From Streptomyces violaceorubidus (GTDB taxonomy: Bacteria; Actinomycetota; Actinomycetes; Streptomycetales; Streptomycetaceae): a stretch of DNA of 36,204 nucleotides. The notes under the pieces are model-generated. The model was given only the letters and a program-made list of their open reading frames with translations, was not told where the DNA came from and did not search any database. The stretch spans positions 1 to 36,204 of the forward strand of contig NZ_JODM01000043.1 of assembly GCF_000717995.1 (NCBI RefSeq). Reading direction: 5' to 3'. Positions 32,334 to 36,204 of the stretch are shown here, one piece after another (position 1 is the first letter of the stretch; each line of letters starts with the position of its first letter). A program made the position numbers and the translations under genes.

Positions 32334-33161
32334 TCAGCCGCGCGTCTCGGTGCCGAGCAGCTCGGCCACCGTGCGGGTGACACCCGGGTCGCGCAGCAGA
32401 TCGACATGCGGGACGTCGACGCGCAGCTCCCGGCCCACGGCGATGTCCTGCCCGACTCCGCGGGAGCCGTTCAGGCCGCTCGTGGGCGACGAGGAGGTGA
32501 CGACGACGGCCTCCCGCCACGCCGGCAGGGGGTCGATCTCCGCGGCCGCGATCAGATAGCCCACGAACGACGCGAAGACCGCCGTGAACTCCTCCTGCCG
32601 CTTCTCGTCCAGCTCCAGCCGGTCGAAGACGGGCTTGGCGGTACGCCGGTACACATCGAGGAGGTCGGCGCCCAGCGGCGCCATCTCGGTGTGCTGCTCA
32701 TGGGCCCGCCGCGCCTCGGCCGCCGCCTGCGCCGTCTCCTCGTCGCTCAGCAGGGTGGACATGGAGTCGAGGACCTTGTGGAACTGCGAGTAGAGCGTCG
32801 GCGGGCCGGACTGCTCGGGATCGAACAGCACGAGCGCGGGCGCCCGGCCCTGCCGTTCGGCGAAGCGCTGCGCGATCGCGCCCGCGTAGACGCCGCCGAC
32901 GCAGAAGCCGAACACCGCGCGGACCGGGCGGCCGTCGGCGGCCACCTCCTCCAGCCACCGCTCGACGGGAGCGGCACCACCGGCGCCGGTGCCCGCCTCC
33001 TGGGGGACGGTCTCCCAGATCGAGAGGGGCAGGCCGGCCAGACCCGCCGCGAGATCGGTGAAACGGCCCTCGGCGCGGCCGGTGGCGTCGAAGTCCACGG
33101 CGAGCACCAGCTCGTGCGCGTCCGCGTTGCCGAGAACCCGCCACGTCTGCGGTTCGGTCAT
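32334..33161 (-). CDS. Dieckmann cyclase of the SlnM/TrdC/NcmC type (tetramate-forming, Cys nucleophile)
   Basis: 275 residues, alpha/beta-hydrolase fold, cytosolic. The nucleophile elbow is VFGFCVGGVYAG with Cys87 instead of serine; Asp114 follows in VLFDPEQ and His252 in VDVPHVDLL. This Cys-Asp-His spacing (27 and 138 residues) equals, shifted by one, the Cys88-Asp115-His253 triad I recall for SlnM/TrdC, which release and cyclise the carrier-bound beta-ketoacyl-aminoacyl chain to a tetramic acid. ATG 33161 has GGGGGAG 8 nt upstream; the GTG at 33248 falls inside the predicted -10 box and is rejected. First gene of the leftward operon cyclase-NRPS-GH16-terpene-cyclase-like, directly behind the activator-type promoter. 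Confidence 0.88.
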   Translation of the reverse strand: MTEPQTWRVLGNADAHELVLAVDFDATGRAEGRFTDLAAGLAGLPLSIWETVPQEAGTGAGGAAPVERWLEEVAADGRPVRAVFGFCVGGVYAGAIAQRFAERQGRAPALVLFDPEQSGPPTLYSQFHKVLDSMSTLLSDEETAQAAAEARRAHEQHTEMAPLGADLLDVYRRTAKPVFDRLELDEKRQEEFTAVFASFVGYLIAAAEIDPLPAWREAVVVTSSSPTSGLNGSRGVGQDIAVGRELRVDVPHVDLLRDPGVTRTVAELLGTETRG

Positions 33162-33246
33162 GGTTCGGGCTCCCCCAGGTGCAGTGGAAAACAGTCCGTT
33201 GGTGGTCGTGGACGCCGCTTCGGGCGTGGGTGTTGCATTCGCGGTC

Positions 33247-33302
33247 ACGCTATGTGCGCCTCCCGGCCCGGATAACCCCTAGCCGACCCCTTGCGACCCC
33301 AG
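33247..33302 (-). promoter_or_regulatory. Activator boxes and promoter of the Dieckmann cyclase-NRPS operon
   Basis: Reading the minus strand: GGGG repeats at 33302-33297, AAGGGG at 33292-33287 and TAGGGG at 33281-33276 (10- and 11-bp steps), followed by TTATCC, then TAGCGT (33252-33247) within CATAGCGTG. The order, spacing (23 nt from last box to -10) and orientation copy the element at 14984-15030. Predicted leader to ATG 33161 is about 80 nt. Confidence 0.65.
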
Positions 33303-33335
33303 GCCGGTGCGGGTGGGCGGACAGCGCGGCCGTGC

Positions 33336-34097
33336 TCACCGGAACCGGTCCAGCTGCCCGGACAGGACCCGGGCGACCGCGTCGGTGCGTTCCGAGACGA
33401 AGAAGTGACCGCCCTCGAAGACCCGCAGGTCGAAGGGGCCGGTGGTGTGCTCCTGCCAGGCCCCGGCCTCCTCGACGGTGGTCTTCGGGTCGGTGTCGCC
33501 GGTCAGCGCGACGACGGGGCAGCCGACCGTCGCGCCCGGCGCGCTGCGGTACAGCTCGATCGCCGTGTAGTCGGCCCGCAGCGACGGCAGGAACATCCGT
33601 ACGATGTCCTCGTCGTCCAGCGCCGCCTGCGCGGTGCCGTCCAGGGCTCGGATCTCCCGCAGCAGAGCGTCGTCGCCCTTGCGGTGCAGATCCTCGCTGC
33701 GATGCCGGGACGGCGCCCGCCGCCCCGACACGAACAGGGCGACCGGCTTCACACCGGCCCGCCGCTCCAGCCGCAAGGCCACCTCGAAGGCGACCGACGC
33801 GCCCATGCTGTGCCCGAACAGGGCGAGCGGCCGGTCGCAGCCCACGGCCTCGACGACCGCCTCGTAGGCGGCGTCGGCCAGCTCGTGCAGATCCTCGAAG
33901 GCGGGCTCCCGATGCCGGTCCTGTCGGCCCGGATACTGCACGGCCACCACGTCCAGCCGCCCGGCCAGCGCCCGGGACAGCGGATGGAAGGACGTGGCCG
34001 AGCCGCCGGCGTGCGGGAAGCACACCAGGGTGACGGCGTCGGCGGGCGCCTGCTGATAGCGGCGGACCCAAGGGCTCTCAGTACGTGTGGGGGTCAT
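33336..34097 (-). CDS. Type II (editing) thioesterase
   Basis: 253 residues, GrsT/TEII family. LVCFPHAGGSATSFHPLS near residues 24-41, nucleophile elbow LFGHSMGASVAFE (Ser97), acid in ALTGDTDPKTT, and His in FEGGHFFVSE. These enzymes remove wrong or decarboxylated acyl groups from PKS/NRPS carriers. ATG 34097 overlaps the PKS stop as ATGA, with GGAGAGG 7 nt upstream, so it is translated with the PKS. An 87-nt spacer with an activator promoter separates it from the Dieckmann cyclase gene. Not the chain-release enzyme. Confidence 0.95.
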   Translation of the reverse strand: MTPTRTESPWVRRYQQAPADAVTLVCFPHAGGSATSFHPLSRALAGRLDVVAVQYPGRQDRHREPAFEDLHELADAAYEAVVEAVGCDRPLALFGHSMGASVAFEVALRLERRAGVKPVALFVSGRRAPSRHRSEDLHRKGDDALLREIRALDGTAQAALDDEDIVRMFLPSLRADYTAIELYRSAPGATVGCPVVALTGDTDPKTTVEEAGAWQEHTTGPFDLRVFEGGHFFVSERTDAVARVLSGQLDRFR

Positions 34098-36204
34098 GAC
34101 GCGGTCCTCTCCATCTCCTCGTGCAGGTGCGCGGCGAGTTCCGCCGGCGTGGGGTGGTCGTAGACCAGCGTGGGCGGCAGGTCGATGCCGGTGACCTTGG
34201 TGAGCCGTCCGCTCAGCTCCACCGCGGTCAGCGAGGCGAAGCCGGCGTCGAGGAAGTCCTGGTCGGCAGGGAGCGCATCCGGATCCAAGTGCCCGAGCAC
34301 CGCGGACGCCGCCGACAGCACCGCGTCCAGCAGCAGAGCGGGCCGCTCCTGCTCGGACGCCCCGGCCAGTGCCCGCGCCAGGTCGTCGCCGTCCTCGGGC
34401 AGCGGGGCGTCCAGAGACGTGTCGGCGCCGACCCTGCCGTGGTCCCACGCCGACAGCAGCGACAGCACGGCGTGCAGGGAGTCGGCCTCCTGGGCGGAGT
34501 CGACGTCGAGCAGGGTGGCCAGCCCACCGAGATCCCGGCTTTCGACGGCCTGCCAGAAGCGCCGCTCCAGGTCACCGCCACGGGGCGTGGTCGTCGAGGC
34601 CCGGGGCGCGGCAGGCCCGGACGGCAGCCAGTACGCGCTGCGCTGGAAGGCGTACGTCGGCAGCTCGACCGTAGGGGCGCCGGTGGGGGCGAACACCGCC
34701 CTCCAGTCGGGGGACACCCCGTGGGCGTGCAACTCGGCGACGGCCGTGCCCAGCGCGACGGCGTCGGCACGGTCGCGCCGCTGGACGGGCACCACCAACG
34801 CATGGCCGCCGAGGCTCTCGCGGGCCATCGGGGCCAGCACGGCGTCCGGGCCGACCTCGACGTACGCGGTCACGCCCTCCTTCTCCAGCTGTGTGAGCTG
34901 ATCGGCGAAACGCACCGCCTCACGCGCGTGGCGCACCCAGTATCCGGGGTCCGCCAGCAGCCCGTCCGCAGCCGTCTCCCCGGTGACGTCCGAGACCACG
35001 GGGATGCGTGGCGCCCGGTACGACACCTCACGCGCGATTGCCGCGAACCCCTCCAGCATCGGATCCAGCAGCGGCGAGTGGAACGCGTGACTGACCCGCA
35101 GCCGCCGGGTCCTGCGGCCCAGGCCCGCGAAGTGCGCGACGATCTCCTCCACGGCACGCACGCGGCCCGAGACGACCACGGCCGACGGCCCGTTGACCGC
35201 GGCGACCCCCAACTCGTGCGTCCGGCCGGCCAGCAGCGGCAGCACCTCGTCCTCCGCCGCCCGCAGCGAGGCCATCGCCCCGTCGTCGGGCAGCGACTGC
35301 ATCAGCCGGCCGCGTGCCGCCACCAGCCGCGCCGCGTCGGGCAGATCGAAGACCCCGGCGACATGGGCCGCGGCCAGCTCACCGATCGAGTGCCCCGCGA
35401 GCAGCTGAGGCCGCAGTCCCCATGCCTCCAACTGGCGGAACAGCGCCACCTCCACGGCGAACAGCGCGGGCTGCGCGTACTCGGTACGGTCCAACAGCTC
35501 CGCCTCCGGCGTGCCGGAGTCGGCGAACACCACCTCGGCCAGGGGTCGTTCGAGCAACGAACCGAACTGCGCGCAGATCTCGTCGAAGGCCGCGGCGAAC
35601 ACCTTCGACGAGGCGTACAGCTCCCGGCACATCCCGGGCCGCTGAGTCCCCTGCCCGGAGAACAGGAAGGCGACCTTGTGTCCGGTCGTACCCGCACCCC
35701 GCACGAGGAACGGCGAGTCCTCGCCACGGGCCAGCGCGTCGAGAGCCGCGAGCCGGTCCGCCGGATCACCGGCCGGCACGACACCCCGGTGCCCGAACGC
35801 GGACCGGGTCGTGGCCAGCGACAGCCCGACCTGCGCGGCGGTCAGCTCCGGCCGCTCCCGTACGAAGTCCCGCAGCAGCGCCGCTTGCCCGCGCAGGGCC
35901 GCCGCACTCTTGCCGGACAGCACCCACGGCTGCACGACGCCACCCGGCTCACCCTCCGTGGCCGGGCTGTGGTCCGGCTCGGCGTGCTCCAGCACGACAT
36001 GGGCGTTGGTCCCGCTGATGCCGAAGGAGGAGACGGCCGCGCGGCGGGCCCGGCCCGTGTCCGGCCACTCGGTGGTCCGGCTCAGCAGTGATACGGCGCC
36101 GGAGTTCCAGTCGACGTGGGTGGAGGGGGTGTCGACGTGGAGGGTGCGGGGGAGGAGGCCGTGGCGCATGGCCATGACCATCTTGATGACTCCTCCGACG
36201 CCGG
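34094..36204 (-). CDS. Type I polyketide synthase, terminal module end: KS(partial)-AT(malonyl)-ACP
   Basis: Runs off the right edge; 702 codons visible. KS end: GVGGVIKMVMAMRHGLLPRTLHVD, then SSFGISGTNAHVVLEHAEP. AT: VAFLFSGQGTQRPGM, active site GHSIGE (about residue 270) and HAFHSP (about 372), the malonyl-CoA pattern (methylmalonyl enzymes show YASH). No KR, DH or ER fits between the AT tail (LPTYAFQRSAYWLPSG) and the ACP. ACP carries DAGFASLTAVEL (Ser about 657), with Ala replacing the Asp of the usual DSL. Such a minimal last module gives a beta-keto thioester, as a Dieckmann closure requires. Stop overlaps the thioesterase start. The ATG at 36181 is internal to the KS and not the gene start. 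Confidence 0.96.
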   Translation of the reverse strand, partial: GVGGVIKMVMAMRHGLLPRTLHVDTPSTHVDWNSGAVSLLSRTTEWPDTGRARRAAVSSFGISGTNAHVVLEHAEPDHSPATEGEPGGVVQPWVLSGKSAAALRGQAALLRDFVRERPELTAAQVGLSLATTRSAFGHRGVVPAGDPADRLAALDALARGEDSPFLVRGAGTTGHKVAFLFSGQGTQRPGMCRELYASSKVFAAAFDEICAQFGSLLERPLAEVVFADSGTPEAELLDRTEYAQPALFAVEVALFRQLEAWGLRPQLLAGHSIGELAAAHVAGVFDLPDAARLVAARGRLMQSLPDDGAMASLRAAEDEVLPLLAGRTHELGVAAVNGPSAVVVSGRVRAVEEIVAHFAGLGRRTRRLRVSHAFHSPLLDPMLEGFAAIAREVSYRAPRIPVVSDVTGETAADGLLADPGYWVRHAREAVRFADQLTQLEKEGVTAYVEVGPDAVLAPMARESLGGHALVVPVQRRDRADAVALGTAVAELHAHGVSPDWRAVFAPTGAPTVELPTYAFQRSAYWLPSGPAAPRASTTTPRGGDLERRFWQAVESRDLGGLATLLDVDSAQEADSLHAVLSLLSAWDHGRVGADTSLDAPLPEDGDDLARALAGASEQERPALLLDAVLSAASAVLGHLDPDALPADQDFLDAGFASLTAVELSGRLTKVTGIDLPPTLVYDHPTPAELAAHLHEEMERTAS

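Noticed and set aside
32170..32520. An N-terminal extension of the NRPS through the 14-bp repeat
   Set aside because: The upstream part overlaps the Dieckmann cyclase gene on the same strand and has no similarity; no start codon lies between the repeat and the cyclase stop.
33162..33248. GTG 33248 as start of the Dieckmann cyclase gene
   Set aside because: It sits within the predicted -10 box shared with the monooxygenase promoter, has no ribosome site, and the added residues lack family similarity.
33336..34097. The type II thioesterase as chain-releasing enzyme
   Set aside because: GHSMG TEII proteins edit carriers; the Cys-type cyclase next to it explains release better.
34094..36181. 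ATG 36181 as a true PKS gene start
   Set aside because: The frame continues above it with GVGGVIK, the normal KS sequence before that methionine; the gene simply leaves the window.
1..36204. Insertion sequences, integrases, att sites, tRNA or rRNA genes
   Set aside because: Looked for transposase or integrase motifs and tRNA-like TTCRANNC contexts; none seen, so no mobile-element boundary can be assigned to the cluster.
1..36204. bldA (TTA codon) control of the cluster regulators
   Set aside because: The TTA/TAA triplets I noticed are intergenic or out of frame; I could not scan exhaustively, so I make no claim.

Overview
The window is a high-GC (about 70 %), tightly packed actinobacterial chromosome segment, almost certainly Streptomyces: Sfp-type phosphopantetheinyl transferase, AraC/TetR/LAL regulators, a hybrid PKS-NRPS and frequent ATGA/GTGA start-stop overlaps. 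From memory the left 12 kb (tkt-tal-zwf-opcA-pgi, then metallophosphoesterase-PPTase) resembles the S. coelicolor region SCO6658-SCO6673; this was not checked by search.

Region 1 (1-7427) is a pentose-phosphate operon read leftwards, tkt-tal-zwf-opcA-pgi (pgi cut by the window edge), with a divergent AraC-type regulator. The zwf gene is broken: about 40 conserved residues are missing and the frame shifts at the junction near 1909-1916. Region 2 (7428-14832) is housekeeping/accessory: a relic of a carbohydrate-binding-module gene, a family GH4 glycosidase, an ATP-grasp protein, a metallophosphoesterase-PPTase operon, a small hypothetical gene, an EspR-like HTH protein facing a lone MmyB-type sensor domain, and an ABC ATPase without its permease.

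Region 3 (about 14930 to the right edge) is one end of a biosynthetic gene cluster that I read as an acyl-tetramate (tirandamycin/streptolydigin/nocamycin-like) RNA-polymerase-inhibitor pathway. Reading leftwards from the right edge: the last PKS module (KS-AT(malonyl)-ACP, no reduction, so it leaves a beta-keto group), a type II thioesterase, a Cys-Asp-His alpha/beta-hydrolase matching the SlnM/TrdC Dieckmann cyclases, a C-A-T NRPS whose A-domain code reads as glycine, a GH16-fold enzyme resembling the tirandamycin dehydratase TrdE, a class II terpene-cyclase-like protein without the DxDD acid motif, a HelD-family ATPase, a LAL activator, a P450, a DHA2 exporter with TetR repressor, and an FMN-binding PaiB-like protein with a class A flavin monooxygenase. 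Beta-ketoacyl-ACP plus glycine plus Dieckmann closure gives a C5-unsubstituted 3-acyltetramic acid.

The most interesting points are: (a) HelD, which in actinobacteria remodels RNA polymerase and in HelR form protects it from rifamycin, sitting inside a cluster whose expected product class targets RNA polymerase; (b) a shared promoter element (TAGGGG repeated at 11 bp, then a CATAGCGTG -10 region 18-19 nt further on) in front of the flavin monooxygenase and of the Dieckmann cyclase operon, with a related inverted pair before the P450; (c) a terpene-cyclase scaffold without its catalytic acid in a polyketide pathway; (d) a 14-bp tandem repeat directly upstream of the NRPS; (e) the zwf deletion.
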